From contig NZ_CP060790.1 in assembly GCF_014489595.1 (NCBI RefSeq), positions 4,615,991 to 4,679,990 of the forward strand: 64,000 nucleotides of DNA, given 5' to 3'. This document shows, piece by piece, positions 9,139-18,945 of the stretch. Under the pieces are notes generated by a model, which searched no databases, was not told where the DNA came from, and saw only the letters and a program-made list of their open reading frames with translations. Origin of the DNA: Paenacidovorax monticola. Lineage in GTDB: Bacteria; Pseudomonadota; Gammaproteobacteria; Burkholderiales; Burkholderiaceae_C. Made by a program: the position numbers and the translations under genes. Each line of letters begins with the position of its first letter. Within the stretch, counting starts at the first letter, position 1.

Positions 9139-9265
9139 GCGCGGGCCACGTAATTTTTTGTGCCACACGGGGCGATGGGGGCGAAAGCCTCCATCGCCCT
9201 GTTGCATTGGATGCGGAGTTCGGTTGACACTAGGCGCCAGAACCGAGTTCTTCCGGGAGGCTTCC

Positions 9266-9709
9266 ATGACCGCTGTCGCAGACATCCTCAAGTCCAAGGC
9301 CAGCAGCGCGGTGCACAGCATCGCGCCGACCGATTCGGTGCTCGATGCGCTCAAGCGCATGGCCGACAAGGGCATCGGCGCCCTGCTCGTGATGGAGAAC
9401 GGGACGATCGTGGGCATCGTCACAGAGCGCGACTATGCCCGCAAGATCGCCCTGCTGGGCCGTACGTCGGCGGCCACGCTGGTCCGCGACGTGATGACCT
9501 CGGACGTGCTGTTCGTGCGCCCGAGCCAGACCAGCGAGGAGTGCATGGCGCTCATGACCGAGAACCGCCTGCGCCACCTGCCCGTGGTGGATGAGGACAG
9601 CCGGGTGATCGGGCTCATTTCCATCGGGGATCTGGTCAAGGACATCATCTCCGAGCAGAAATTCATCATCGAGCAGCTCGAGCACTACATCACGGGGCAG
9701 CGCGCCTGA
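9266..9709 (+). CDS. CBS-domain pair protein
   Basis: A 147-residue cytoplasmic protein made of two CBS domains (about residues 8-65 and 73-130) and nothing else. CBS pairs bind adenosine nucleotides (AMP, ATP, NADH) and act as energy sensors, usually on partner proteins. Typical motifs are GIGALLVMENGTIVGIVTERD and RLRHLPVVDEDSRVIGLISI. ATG at 9266 is preceded by GGGAGG. The neighbouring genes do not reveal a partner. Confidence 0.93.
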   Translation: MTAVADILKSKASSAVHSIAPTDSVLDALKRMADKGIGALLVMENGTIVGIVTERDYARKIALLGRTSAATLVRDVMTSDVLFVRPSQTSEECMALMTENRLRHLPVVDEDSRVIGLISIGDLVKDIISEQKFIIEQLEHYITGQRA

Positions 9710-10011
9710 TCCGGGTGCGCTCCCGCAAGGAGGGACACGCCGCGCCGAAGCGGCGTGGTGCCGCGCACCATCGTGGGCATGGAACCCGCTCCCGTGGCCC
9801 CGTGAGCTTCGATCTCGAATTCGGCCGCGCCTGCGAAGCCGGCCGCAGGCATCCCCATGAGGACTGCGCCGCCCATGCCGTGGGCGCGGGCGGCGCCCCA
9901 GGTGGCGTGCCGCATCTGGGCGTGGCGCTCACGGGCCGCGCGCCCGCTCCACGTGGGGCCGCCTAGCTACATGACCCCCGGGCAGTGGCCCGGGTACGGG
10001 CCGGGCGAGGC
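9710..10011. other. Intergenic region without a convincing gene
   Basis: Three hundred GC-rich bases between the convergent CBS gene and nrtC. It contains two hairpins, ACGCCG/CGGCGT (9738-9757) and a CCCGGG repeat pair (about 9976-9993), which may end transcription, but neither has a T tract. No reading frame here resembles a protein I recognise. Confidence 0.5.
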
Positions 10012-10824
10012 TCAGGCGGCCTTCTCGACATGCGCCTGGCGCGTGTAGAGGAAGTCGATCACGGCCTTGCGCGCGTGCAGGTAGCGCGGGTCCTCGGCCA
10101 GCGCCACGCGGTGGCGCGGGCGCGCAATGTCCACGCTCAGCACCTCGCCGATGGTGGCGGCGGGGCCGTTGGTCATCATCACGATCTTGTCGGACAGCAG
10201 CACCGCCTCGTCCACGTCGTGCGTGACCATGACCACGGTGCTCTGCGTGCGCGCCACGATCTCCAGCAGCTCGTCCTGCAGCTTGGCGCGCGTGAGCGCG
10301 TCCAGGGCGCCGAAGGGCTCGTCCATGAGCAGCACCTGGGGCTCCATCGACAGCGCGCGCGCGATGCCCACGCGCTGTTTCATGCCGCCCGAGATCTCCC
10401 CGGGGCGCTTGTGCGCCGCGTGTGCCAGGCCCACCAGGGCCAGGGCCGCTGCCGTGCGCTCCTTGAGCCGGGCCTTGCTCTCTGTCCTGCCGAATACCCG
10501 CTCCACGGCCAGGTGCACATTGCCTTCGCAGGTGAGCCAGGGCAGCAGGGAGTGGTTCTGGAAGACCACGGCGCGCTCGGGGCCGGGGCCCCTGATCTCG
10601 CGGTTGGCGCAGATCAGCGCGCCGGCCGTGGGCGTGGTCAGGCCCGCGATGAGGTTGAGCAGCGTGCTCTTGCCGCAGCCCGAGTGGCCGATCAGCGCCA
10701 CGAATTCGCCCTTGGCGATGGTGAGGTCGATGTCCCGCAGCGCGGGGAACAGCCCCTTGGCGGTCTTGAAGGTCTGGGCGACGCCCTGGATCTCGATGAA
10801 CTTGGTGGACAGCGATGCGTTCAT
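10012..10824 (-). CDS. nrtC: Nitrate ABC transporter ATP-binding protein
   Basis: ATPase driving nitrate uptake through NrtB. The 270-residue protein has Walker A GHSGCGKST, a Q-loop (VFQNHSLLPW), the signature motif ISGGMKQR and Walker B VLLMDEP, all intact. Length is that of the NasD/short NrtD type, without the extra NrtA-like C-terminal domain of cyanobacterial NrtC. Its start overlaps the nrtB stop as ATGA (10821-10824), indicating translational coupling. Third gene of the nrtABC operon. Confidence 0.93.
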   Translation of the reverse strand: MNASLSTKFIEIQGVAQTFKTAKGLFPALRDIDLTIAKGEFVALIGHSGCGKSTLLNLIAGLTTPTAGALICANREIRGPGPERAVVFQNHSLLPWLTCEGNVHLAVERVFGRTESKARLKERTAAALALVGLAHAAHKRPGEISGGMKQRVGIARALSMEPQVLLMDEPFGALDALTRAKLQDELLEIVARTQSTVVMVTHDVDEAVLLSDKIVMMTNGPAATIGEVLSVDIARPRHRVALAEDPRYLHARKAVIDFLYTRQAHVEKAA

Positions 10825-11740
10825 GACTTCACCTCCTCGAATGTGAATGCGGTGGCCAGCTTGACCAGGGCCCACTCCAGCAGCAGGCCGACGATGCCGA
10901 TCACGAAGATCGCGACGATGATGTTCTTGACGTTGAGGTTGTTCCACTCGTCCCACACCCAGAAGCCGATACCCACGCCGCCCGTGAGCATCTCGGCCGC
11001 CACGATCACGAGCCAGGCCGTGCCCACGGCCAGGCGCACGCCCGTGAGCATGTAGGGCAGCACGGCGGGGAACAGGATCGTGGTGGCGATCTTCCATTCG
11101 CTCAGGTTGAGCACGCGCGCCACGTTCATGTAGTCCTGCGGCACGCGCTGCACGCCCACGGCGGTGTTGATGACCATGGGCCAGATCGAGCAGATGAAGA
11201 TGGTCCAGATCGCGGCCGGGTTGGCGCCCTTGAACACCAGCAGGCCGATGGGCAGCCAGGCCAGCGGCGACACGGGCCGCAGCAGGCTGATGAGCGGGTT
11301 GAACATGCGCGAGAGGAAGCCGAAGCGCCCGATCACGAACCCCGCCGGAATGCCCACGAGCGCCGCCAGGCCGAAGCCCACGGCCACGCGCTGCAGCGAG
11401 GCGAGCACGTTCCAGCCCACGCCCTGGTCGTTGGGGCCGTTGCGGTAGAACGGATCGCTGAACACCTCCACGGCCTGGTGCCAGGTCTCGACGGGGCCCG
11501 GAATGCTCTGGCCCGTGGTTGAGGCCACGACGGCCCACAGGCCCGCGAGCAGGCCCAGCCCGCAGGCGGGCGGCAGCACGGCGAGCCAGAAGGCGCGCGA
11601 GAGGGCGGCCCAATCGCGCGGGGGCGCGGCGCCGGGGCGGGCGCGGCCGGCGGGAGGGCGCTGGCGGCGGCCTTGGGCTCGGCCGCCGAGGGGGCGGAAT
11701 CCCGCGCGGGCGCGGGGCTGTGGAATACGGCGCTGACCAT
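10821..11740 (-). CDS. nrtB: Nitrate ABC transporter permease, frameshifted near the N terminus
   Basis: Inner-membrane permease of the nitrate importer, with about six membrane segments (for example RAFWLAVLPPACGLGLLAGL near the N terminus and NIIVAIFVIGIVGLLLEWAL near the C terminus) and the EAA-loop region ARVLNLSEWKIATTILFPAV. The start ATG at 11740 (MVSAVFHSPAPARD) is in a different frame from the membrane-spanning body; the switch lies around 11618-11645 in a stretch with GGGGG and GGGG runs. One base restored there would give an Ala/Pro-rich cytoplasmic N terminus running into PPRDWAALSRAFW. Total span 920 bases, one short of a whole number of codons. Confidence 0.9.
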
Positions 11741-11776
11741 GGGGTGCTCCTTCGCTCGGGTGGTGCCTGTGGCCGC

Positions 11777-13068
11777 TCAGGCCTTGATCTGGAAGCCGTC
11801 GGCGTACTTGGCGGGGTCCTTGCCGTCCCACACCACGCCGTCGATGAGCTTGCTGGTGCGCAGCGCGTCCTTGGGCACACTGACCTTCATCGCGCTCGCC
11901 ACCGATTTGTAGAGTTCGACCTGGTTGACCTGCTGCGCCACGGCCAGGTAGTTGGGGTGTTCCTTGAGCAGGCCCCAGCGCTTGTGCTGGGTGAGGAACC
12001 ACATGCCGTCGGAGAGGTAGGGGAAGTTCACCGCGCCGTCGTTGAAGAACTTCATGTGGTGGGGGTCGTCCCAGGTCTTGCCGCGGCCGTTCTGGTAGCG
12101 GCCCAGGATGCGCTGGTTGATCGCGTCCACGCCCGTGTTCACATAGGCCTTGCCGGCAATGGTCTCGGCCATCTTCATCTTGTTGGACAGGCTCGCGTCG
12201 ATCCACTGGCCGGCCTCGATCACGGCCATCATCACGGCGCGCGTGGTGTTGGGGTGCTTCTTGACGAATTCGGCCGTGGTGCCCAGCACCTTCTCGGGGT
12301 GGTCCTTCCAGATCTCCTGCGTGGTGTTGGCCGTGATGCCGATGCCGTCCATGATGGCGCGGTGGTTCCAGGGCTCGCCCACGCAGAAGCCATCCATGTT
12401 GCCCACGCGCATGTTGGCCACCATCTGCGGCGGCGGCACGGTGATGAGCTTGGCGCCCGACAGCGGGTTGATGCCCGCGGCGGCCAGCCAGTAGTGCATC
12501 CACATGGCGTGCGTGCCGGTGGGGAAGGTGCCCGCGAAGGTGTACTCGCGCTTCTCCTTGGCCATCAGCGCGGCGAGCGAGGGGCCGTCCACCGCGCCCT
12601 TGTCGGCCAGCGCCTTGGACAGCGTGATGGCCTGGCCGTTGTGGTTCAGCCCCATGAGCACGGCCATGTCCTTCTTGGGACCGCCCACGCCCAGGTGCAC
12701 GCCGTAGACCAGGCCGTAGAGCACGTGCGAGAAGTCAAGCTCGCCGTTCACGAGCTTGTCGCGCACCCCGGCCCAGCTGGCCTCCTTGCTGGGCACGATC
12801 TTCACGCCGTACTTCTTGTCGAACCCCAGCACCGAGGCCATCACCACGCTCGCGCAGTCGGTGAGCGGGATGAAGCCGATCTTGACCTCTTCCTTCTCGG
12901 GCTTGTCCGAGCCCGCGGCCCAGACGCCGTGGTGGCCCAGGCTGGCGTAGAGGGCCGCGCCGCCCGCGAGGGCGCCGGCCTGGCGCAGGAAGTCGCGCCG
13001 CTGGGCGCCCTGGACACCCGTGGCGGGGGCAGGGGGGTGCCACGGGGGGGCTGGGACGATTGCGGCAT
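11777..13068 (-). CDS. nrtA: Nitrate ABC transporter substrate-binding protein, Tat-type, frameshifted near the N terminus
   Basis: Periplasmic nitrate-binding protein of the NrtA/NasF family. The mature part (KIGFIPLTDCASVVMASVLG, then FCVGEPWNHRAIMDG and TWDDPHHMKFFNDG) is typical. The export signal QRRDFLRQAGALAGGAAL has a twin-arginine motif. The ATG at 13068 (MPQSSQPPRGT) is in another frame; the region 13022-13050 has G runs of five, six and seven where one base appears lost, and the span (1292 bases) is one short of whole codons. A longer in-frame start upstream would read through the leader and terminator and is unlikely. First gene of nrtABC. Confidence 0.92.
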
Positions 13069-13130
13069 GGTCGGACTCCTTCGAACGTGTGAGGTGGAAC
13101 GCAAACAACAAAAACCGGGACCGGCGCGGA

Positions 13131-13187
13131 AACGAAAACGGCGTCCTTCTCCGGCCTGCGCGGGGCAGGTGGAAAAGGGACGCCGTT
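13131..13187 (-). terminator. Leader attenuator (intrinsic terminator) of the nrtABC operon
   Basis: On the leftward transcript AACGGCGTCC (13178-13187) pairs perfectly with GGACGCCGTT (13137-13146), a ten-base-pair stem, followed by TTTTCGTTT. The stem shares its GGCGTCC/GGACGCC core with the nirB leader terminator, so the two leaders are homologous or convergent. It lies about 65 bases before the nrtA ATG. Confidence 0.85.
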
Positions 13188-13216
13188 GTCCTGTGTGCGC
13201 TGGTGGAACGCCTGAG

Positions 13217-13237
13217 CCCTGGCCGCCTTTGGCCGGG
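13217..13237 (-). promoter_or_regulatory. ANTAR-target hairpin in the nrtA leader RNA
   Basis: On the leftward transcript GGCC closes a six-base loop AAAGGC against GGCC (13221-13234), extended by CCC/GGG with one bulged A. Loop A1 and G4 match the ANTAR-target consensus. It lies between the sigma-54 promoter and the leader terminator, as in the nasF leader of Klebsiella oxytoca. Confidence 0.7.
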
Positions 13238-13250
13238 ATTCGGTTCAGTC

Positions 13251-13269
13251 AAAGCATGAAGCGTGCCAG
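13251..13269 (-). promoter_or_regulatory. Sigma-54 (-24/-12) promoter of nrtABC
   Basis: Leftward sequence TGGCACGCTTCATGCTT has the GG-N10-GC spacing and only one mismatch to TGGCACGN4TTGCW at the conserved positions. Located just upstream of the ANTAR hairpin and about 85 bases downstream of an NtrC-like site. Confidence 0.8.
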
Positions 13270-13342
13270 TCGTTTCGACTCTCTGGTGCCTGCATGGCGG
13301 GATACCGGGGCCCTCGGAAGGCGGCGTTCTGGTGCGTGGCGC

Positions 13343-13358
13343 TGCACTAAGCTGGTGC
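13343..13358. promoter_or_regulatory. NtrC-type enhancer site upstream of nrtA
   Basis: TGCACTAAGCTGGTGC closely matches the NtrC consensus TGCACTAAAATGGTGC, differing at two central positions. It lies about 75-90 bases upstream of the sigma-54 promoter, between that promoter and the 3' end of nasR. Confidence 0.75.
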
Positions 13359-13382
13359 TGCGGTGCAGCATCGCCACGCTGC

Positions 13383-14663
13383 TCAGTGCTCGGCCGGTGG
13401 CGCGGGCGGGAGCAGGTCGGCCATGGCCAGCACGGCCTGGGCCACGTCCACGAGGCGGCGGTTCTGGTTCATGGCCGTCTGGCGCAGCAGCTTGTGGGCA
13501 TCGCCCTCGCTCAACTGGCGGCGGGCCATGAGCAGGCCCTTGGCGCGCTCGACCGTCTTGCGCTCGTTGAGCGCGGCGCGTACGGTTTCCAGTTCGCCCT
13601 GCATGGCCTGCAGGCGCTGGGACTGGTCCTGCACCAGCTCCAGCACCGAGCGGTCCAGGTGCGGGCCGAAGCTGGCGGCAGGGGGCTCGGCGGGGGCGGC
13701 GGATTCAAAGAAGGCCGAGGCGTCGGGGCCTGCGGCCTGCGGGCTTGGGGGCAGGGCCTCCAGCAGGGCCTGCTGCGCCTGCAGGGTGGTGCGCGCGTCG
13801 GCGATCTTGTTTTCGCACTGCTGCAGCAGATCGGTAGCGAGCTGGGTCTCCACGATCTGCATTGCGTCCATGCGGCGCGTGGCGGCATCGAACCAGGTTT
13901 CGCTGAGCTCCGTGTCGAGCGGCGCGCCGGCCGGGGCCGTGCAGCCCACGCGGCGCAGGCGCTCGATGACGGCCAGGGTGGCGTCGGCCGTGCCGGCCTC
14001 GTGCCACAGGGCCAGCGGCACGGCGGGAGCGAATTCGGCAAACACCTGGAAGCAGCGCTCCTGCGATTCGATGAGGTGCAGCCAGTGCTGCTGGCGCTGC
14101 GGGTCGCTCGCGCCCGTGCCGAACGCGGCCACGCCCGTGGCGCGCTCCTGGCCTGCCAGCTCCTTGCCCTGCATGAAATTGAACATGGCCACGAGCAGGC
14201 GCGAGATCTCGGGGTCGGTGGCGCTGTCGGCTGCCTCGAAGACCACGGCCAGCAGGCCTACCACCAGCTTCATGAAGGCGGCCGTGGCCGCCTCGGGCCC
14301 GATGGCGAGCGCGGTGATGCGTTCGCGCAGTGCGGGCAGGGCGTCCAGGCCCTGCAGCACATAGGCGATGCGGCTGAACAGCCGTGCGCCCTGGCCCACG
14401 CGCTGGGCCGTGGTGTCGAGGTGGTCGAAACCGTCCCGCACCTCGCGCGCGATCCGTTCGCACTCGGCGATCTGCGCGGCCCGCGCCTCGCTTCCGCGGG
14501 CGCCCGCGCTCGCCAGCACGATGTTCGAGAGCCCGCGTTCCTTCTGCAGCGCGTGAATGAACCGGCCCAGCAGGTTCACGAGCGTGCTGGTGCGCATGAG
14601 CTGCTCCAGCTCGCCGATCTCGCATTGACGGGCGGCCACGAGGAAGTGCAGGGCGGATTTCAT
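13383..14663 (-). CDS. nasR: Nitrate-responsive transcription antiterminator (NIT plus ANTAR domains)
   Basis: RNA-binding antiterminator that senses nitrate/nitrite. The N-terminal two thirds (about residues 20-300) is an all-helical NIT domain (FIHALQKERGLSNIVLASAG near residue 36 is its usual hallmark), and the C-terminal 60 residues are an ANTAR domain (ALNERKTVERAKGLLMARRQ, LSEGDAHKLLRQTAMNQNRR). Length 426 residues, normal for NasR. ATG at 14663 fits the family start. The gene lies directly upstream of nrtABC in the same direction and its predicted RNA targets are in the nrtA and nirB leaders, so it should allow read-through of both leader terminators when nitrate is present. Confidence 0.93.
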   Translation of the reverse strand: MKSALHFLVAARQCEIGELEQLMRTSTLVNLLGRFIHALQKERGLSNIVLASAGARGSEARAAQIAECERIAREVRDGFDHLDTTAQRVGQGARLFSRIAYVLQGLDALPALRERITALAIGPEAATAAFMKLVVGLLAVVFEAADSATDPEISRLLVAMFNFMQGKELAGQERATGVAAFGTGASDPQRQQHWLHLIESQERCFQVFAEFAPAVPLALWHEAGTADATLAVIERLRRVGCTAPAGAPLDTELSETWFDAATRRMDAMQIVETQLATDLLQQCENKIADARTTLQAQQALLEALPPSPQAAGPDASAFFESAAPAEPPAASFGPHLDRSVLELVQDQSQRLQAMQGELETVRAALNERKTVERAKGLLMARRQLSEGDAHKLLRQTAMNQNRRLVDVAQAVLAMADLLPPAPPAEH

Positions 14664-14828
14664 GGGGCGTTCTGGAAATGGCGGTTTCCGTGCAATTCCT
14701 GTGCCCGGGTGGCATGCAAGGCGCTGCATGGGCGTGAAACCTGCTAATGCCAAGGGCATACCCGGTGGCGCGACGATGTAACTATTCGTTATACCTCCGG
14801 CCACCTTCAACAGAGACGGAGTATTTAC

Positions 14829-15991
14829 ATGACCCCCTCCATGGACCGGCGCCGATTCGCGGCCGGACTCGCCCTGGCCCCCGTCGCCGCCACCAGCGGC
14901 CTGATCGCGGGCTGCGGAAAGGTGCCCGATACGCTCAAGATCGGTGTGGCCCAGCCCCTCTCCGGCCCCTGGCGGCACTGGGACAGGACCTGCTCAATGG
15001 CGTGATGCTCGCGGTGGACGAGCTCAACAAGGCCGGCTATGCCGCGGATGGCAAGCGCGTGAAGCTCGAGGTGGTTTCGCAGGACGACCGGTCCGACGCG
15101 GCCTCGGGCCGCGCGGCCGCGCAGCAGCTGGTGGAAGCGGGCGTGGTGGCGGTGATCGGCCACCTGAACTCGGGCGTGAGCATCGAGGCCGCGCCGATCT
15201 ATGCAGCCAAGGGCATTGCGCAGATGGCGATCTCCACGAACCCCCGGTTCACGCAGCTGGGGCTGCCGACCACGCTGCGCCTGGTGGCCAACGACACGCT
15301 GCAGGCGCGCGCCATCGGCTCGTTCGCGGCCACGCAGCTCAATGCCGGCAGCTACGCGGTGGTGGACGACGGTTCGCCCTATGGCAAGGGCCTGGCCGAC
15401 GGCGCGGCCAAGGAGCTGGAGGCCGCCAAGCGCGCCATCACCGTGCGCCAGTCGTTCGACGACAAGACGGTGGCATTCACCGAACTGGCCGGCAAGATGA
15501 AGGCGGCCAAGGTCGAGGTCATCGTCTGCATGCTCAACGATTTCCAGGCGCTCGCGCTGCTCGACGAGCTGAACAAGATCGGCCACACGCGCGTGGCGCT
15601 GCTGGGCGGAGACCTGGTGAAGACCTCCGACATGGCCAAGGGCATGGGCAAGGTGGACGCGATCTACGCGACCTCGCCCGTGCTGGAGGCTGGCGAGTTC
15701 ACCACGGGCCGCCAGTTCCTCGACAAATACAGCGCGGCGTTCCGCAAGCCCCCGGCCTATGGCGGGCACTACACCTACGATGCAATGTACGTGCTGTCGG
15801 CCGCGATCCAGCAGGCGAAGTCCGGCGACCCCAAGGACGTGACCCGGGCCCTGCGCGCCATCAACGGCTACGCGCCCGTGACGGGCACCATGACCTGGGA
15901 CGACAAGGGCGAACAGCGCTACGGCGCGGTGGGCGTGTACGTGCTGCGCAAGGGCCTGTGGGAGCTGCGCATGCGCTCCGACCGCTGGTAG
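14829..15991 (+). CDS. Branched-chain amino-acid-type ABC substrate-binding lipoprotein, frameshifted
   Basis: Periplasmic binding protein of the Leu/Ile/Val (LivK, type I fold) family. The N terminus has a signal with [11 protein letters not shown] (twin-arginine-like) and a lipobox ending AGC, so it is probably a lipoprotein. The frame breaks after [11 protein letters not shown]: the run CCCC at 14966-14969 lacks one C, and adding it gives [15 protein letters not shown] exactly as in the family. The rest ([39 protein letters not shown]) is intact. No permease or ATPase genes are adjacent, so the substrate cannot be told. Divergent from nasR. Confidence 0.9.
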
Positions 15992-16049
15992 CGGCCGGCG
16001 ATTGCCCCTGGCCCGGTGCGCGGCGGGGGGGCCGTCTACACTCGCGGGC

Positions 16050-17087
16050 ATGAGTTTGCTGATTCTGGGGATCGAATCCTCGTGCGACGAGACGGGCGTG
16101 GCCCTGGTGGAGTCCAGCGGCGACGCCGTGCCGCGCCTCGTGGCCCATGCCCTGCACAGCCAGATCGAGATGCACCAGGCCTACGGCGGCGTGGTGCCCG
16201 AACTGGCCAGCCGCGACCACATCCGCCGCGTGCTGCCGCTCACCGAGGCGGTGCTGACCGAGTCGGGCCGCAGCCTGCGGGACGTGGACGTGGTGGCCTT
16301 CACGCGCGGGCCCGGGCTGGCCGGGGCGCTGCTCGTGGGGGCAGGCGTGGCCTGCGCGCTGGGGGCCTCGCTGGGCAAGCCCGTGCTGGGCGTGCACCAC
16401 CTCGAAGGGCATTTGCTCTCGCCGTTCCTGAGCGCCGACCCGCCCGAATTCCCCTTCGTGGCGCTGCTGGTTTCGGGCGGCCACACCCAGCTCATGCGCG
16501 TGGACAGCGTGGGCCACTACGAGCTGCTGGGCGAGACCATCGACGATGCAGCCGGCGAGGCCTTCGACAAGTCGGCCAAGCTGCTGGGCCTGGGCTACCC
16601 GGGCGGCCCGGCGCTGTCGCGTCTCGCGCAGCAGGGCGACCCGGCGGCGTTCAAGCTGCCGCGCCCGCTGCTGCACAGTGGCGACCTGGATTTTTCGTTC
16701 GCGGGGCTCAAGACGGCCGTGCTCACGCAGGCCAAGAAGCTGGGCGAACACCTGGAGGAGCGCAAGGCCGACCTGGCCGCGAGCACCCAGGCCGCCATCG
16801 TCGAGGTGCTGGTCAAGAAGACCCTCAAGGCGCTGCAGGAGACCGGCCTCAGGCGCGTGGTGGTGGCCGGCGGTGTGGGCGCCAACCGCCTGCTGCGCGA
16901 GCAGCTCGATGCCGCCTGCGCCCGGCAGCATGTGCGCGTGCACTACCCCGAACTGCACCTGTGCACTGACAACGGCGCCATGATCGCCATGGCCGCCGCC
17001 ATGCGCCTGCAGGCGGGCCGCCAGCAGGCCAGCACCGAGTACGCCTTCGACGTGAAGCCGCGCTGGCCGCTCGACGCGCTCGAATGA
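16050..17087 (+). CDS. tsaD: tRNA N6-adenosine threonylcarbamoyltransferase
   Basis: Forms the t6A modification at position 37 of ANN-decoding tRNAs, with TsaB and TsaE. The 345-residue protein begins with the family sequence [16 protein letters not shown] and has the metal-binding HHLEGH motif and [10 protein letters not shown]; the C-terminal sequence has [13 protein letters not shown] at 16050 agrees with the family start. Essential in most bacteria and intact here. Confidence 0.98.
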   Translation: MSLLILGIESSCDETGVALVESSGDAVPRLVAHALHSQIEMHQAYGGVVPELASRDHIRRVLPLTEAVLTESGRSLRDVDVVAFTRGPGLAGALLVGAGVACALGASLGKPVLGVHHLEGHLLSPFLSADPPEFPFVALLVSGGHTQLMRVDSVGHYELLGETIDDAAGEAFDKSAKLLGLGYPGGPALSRLAQQGDPAAFKLPRPLLHSGDLDFSFAGLKTAVLTQAKKLGEHLEERKADLAASTQAAIVEVLVKKTLKALQETGLRRVVVAGGVGANRLLREQLDAACARQHVRVHYPELHLCTDNGAMIAMAAAMRLQAGRQQASTEYAFDVKPRWPLDALE

Positions 17088-17097
17088 CTCTTCAAAG

Positions 17098-17129
17098 AAA
17101 AAACGCCCGCAGCGCAATGCTGGCGGGCG
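17098..17129 (-). terminator. Intrinsic terminator downstream of the hsp20 gene
   Basis: On the leftward transcript CGCCCGCCAGC pairs with GCTGCGGGCG across a short loop, followed by TTTTTTC. It lies between the convergent tsaD and hsp20 ends, 31 bases after the hsp20 stop. Confidence 0.85.
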
Positions 17130-17159
17130 CTATGTGCTATTGAAGTTGAAGTAGTCGCT

Positions 17160-17551
17160 TTACTGGACGGCCAGCCGCGTAGCGGTGGGGGCCGGAATGC
17201 GCTTGGCCAGGGCCAGCGTGAGCACGCCGTTCTCGAGCTTGGCGGAGCTGGCGGAGGCATCGATCTCCACGGGCAGCTCCCAGGCGCGGCGCACCTGGCG
17301 CGGCGCGCCTTCCACGCTTTGCAGGCGCACCACGGCACCGTCGATATCGATCTGCAGCTGCTCGCGGGTCAGGCCCGGCACGTCGAGCTGCAGGGTCACG
17401 GCCTTGTCGTCCTGCTGGACCTGGACATCCTGGCAATGGTGGCCGGCGCCCGGCGCGCTGGAACCCAGTGCGCCTTGCAGGAAACGCTGCAGGGCCAGGT
17501 CGGCGGAGCGGGGGCGAAGCTGTTGCGGCGAATCACGGGTGCGAAGATCAT
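17160..17551 (-). CDS. Small heat-shock protein (Hsp20/alpha-crystallin), frameshifted near the N terminus
   Basis: ATP-independent chaperone of the Hsp20 family, about 130 residues. The alpha-crystallin domain spans roughly residues 45-130 (VTLQLDVPGLTREQLQIDID, then KLENGVLTLALAKR). The likely start is ATG at 17551 (MIFAPVIRRNSFAP), preceded by AGGAG at good spacing; this frame joins the main one if one C is restored to the CCCCC run at about 17510-17514, giving SFAPRSADLALQRF. An uninterrupted alternative starting with GTG at 17570 exists, but its first 20 residues look unnatural and it would start inside the ribosome-binding site. Confidence 0.88.
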
Positions 17552-17645
17552 TAGGGTTACTCCTATACACTGCGCGGCTCTCGACGTGGTCGCCGCATGA
17601 CCAGCAGGTAGGTAGCCCGCGTCGCTTTTCAAGAGGAATCCCACC

Positions 17646-18932
17646 ATGAATAAATTGCGGCGCCAGGCCTTGAAATGGAGCGCGGCGGCGCTATGTGCGC
17701 TGGCTGCGTGCGGTGCGGCACTGGCCCAGCCAAGGCCCCTGCCCATCAAGCTCGCGCTCATCGAGAGCCTGTCGGGGCCCTTCGCCAACACGGGCGAGGC
17801 GGTGTACCGCAACATCGTCTGGGCCACCGAGCGTGTGAACGCGCGCGGCGGCGTCAAGCTGCCCGACGCCGCTGGTGGCGCGCGCCCGCTGGCCGTCGAA
17901 CGCTACGACAGCAAGGGCCAGAATGAGGAGGCCCTGTCGGCGCTGCGCGCGGCCATCGACGACGGCGTGCGCATCATCATGCAGGGCAACTCGTCGGCCA
18001 CGGCGGCGGTGCTCATCGAGGCCATCAACAAGCACAACGAGCGCGAGCCGGGCAAGCGCGTGCTCTACCTCAACTACTCGGCCGTCGATCCCATTCTCAC
18101 CAACGAGAAATGCAGCTTCTGGCATTTCCGCTTCGATGCGCACGCCGACATGCGCATGGCCGCGCTCATGGACGTGATCCGCGAGGACAGGAGCGTCAAG
18201 AGCATCTACCTGATCGGCCAGGACTACAGCTTTGGCCAGGCCGTGCTGCGCGAGGCCAGGCGCCAGCTCGGCAGCCAGCGTCCCGACGTGGCGGTGGTGG
18301 GCGACGAACTCCACCCCGTGGGCCGCGTGAAGGACTTCGCACCCTACGCCGTGAAGATCAAGGCCAGCGGCGCGCAGGCCGTCATCACCGGCAACTGGGG
18401 CAACGACCTCACGCTGCTCGTGAAGGCCGCGCGCGACGTGGGCTACGAAGGGCGCTTCTACACCTTCTACGGCAACGCCCTGGGCGCGCCCGCCGCCCTG
18501 GGCGACGCGGGCGTAGGCAAGGTGGTGGCCGTGGCCGACTGGCTGCCCAACGTGCCGGGCGCGCCGAGCGAGGCGTTCTACCAGTCGTTCCGCGAGCGCT
18601 TTCCCAAGCCCGCCGACGACTATGTGCACATGCGCATGCAGCTCATGGTCGAGGCCCTGGCCCAGTCCCTCGAGCGCGCAGGCAGCACCGACACCGTGGC
18701 CCTGGCGCGCGCGCTCGAAAAGGCCAGCGTGCAGCTCTCGGGCCAGGCAGGGGCCATGCGCGCGGCGGACCACCAGTTCCAGCAGGCCCTGGTGGTGGGT
18801 GTGATGGACAAGCAGGGCGCGCCCGGCGTGAAGTTCGACGTGGAGGGCTCGGGCTACGGCTTCCGCGTGGTGCGCCAGATCGCGGCGGACAAGGCAGTGC
18901 AGCCTTCGAGCTGCCAGATGCAGCGGTTCTGA
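17646..18932 (+). CDS. Branched-chain amino-acid-type ABC substrate-binding protein
   Basis: Periplasmic binding protein (type I fold, LivK-related) of 428 residues. A standard signal peptide (KWSAAALCALAACGAALAQ) precedes the mature sequence LPIKLALIESLSGPFANTGEA. Conserved stretches include IIMQGNSSATAAVLIEAINK and SIYLIGQDYSFGQAVLREA. No transport partners lie next to it, so it may work with a permease encoded elsewhere; the ligand is unknown. Confidence 0.88.
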   Translation: MNKLRRQALKWSAAALCALAACGAALAQPRPLPIKLALIESLSGPFANTGEAVYRNIVWATERVNARGGVKLPDAAGGARPLAVERYDSKGQNEEALSALRAAIDDGVRIIMQGNSSATAAVLIEAINKHNEREPGKRVLYLNYSAVDPILTNEKCSFWHFRFDAHADMRMAALMDVIREDRSVKSIYLIGQDYSFGQAVLREARRQLGSQRPDVAVVGDELHPVGRVKDFAPYAVKIKASGAQAVITGNWGNDLTLLVKAARDVGYEGRFYTFYGNALGAPAALGDAGVGKVVAVADWLPNVPGAPSEAFYQSFRERFPKPADDYVHMRMQLMVEALAQSLERAGSTDTVALARALEKASVQLSGQAGAMRAADHQFQQALVVGVMDKQGAPGVKFDVEGSGYGFRVVRQIAADKAVQPSSCQMQRF

Positions 18933-18945
18933 GATCGGGCCTGGA

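Noticed and set aside
9738..9993. Hairpins after the CBS gene as intrinsic terminators
   Set aside because: Stable stems but no T tract on either strand, so only noted in the intergenic entry.
13069..13252. In-frame N-terminal extension of nrtA up to 13252
   Set aside because: It would translate through the leader terminator; the Tat signal near the start argues that the protein begins close to 13068.
17552..17570. GTG start at 17570 for hsp20
   Set aside because: It would begin within the AGGAG ribosome-binding region and gives an atypical N terminus; the ATG at 17551 with one restored C fits the family.
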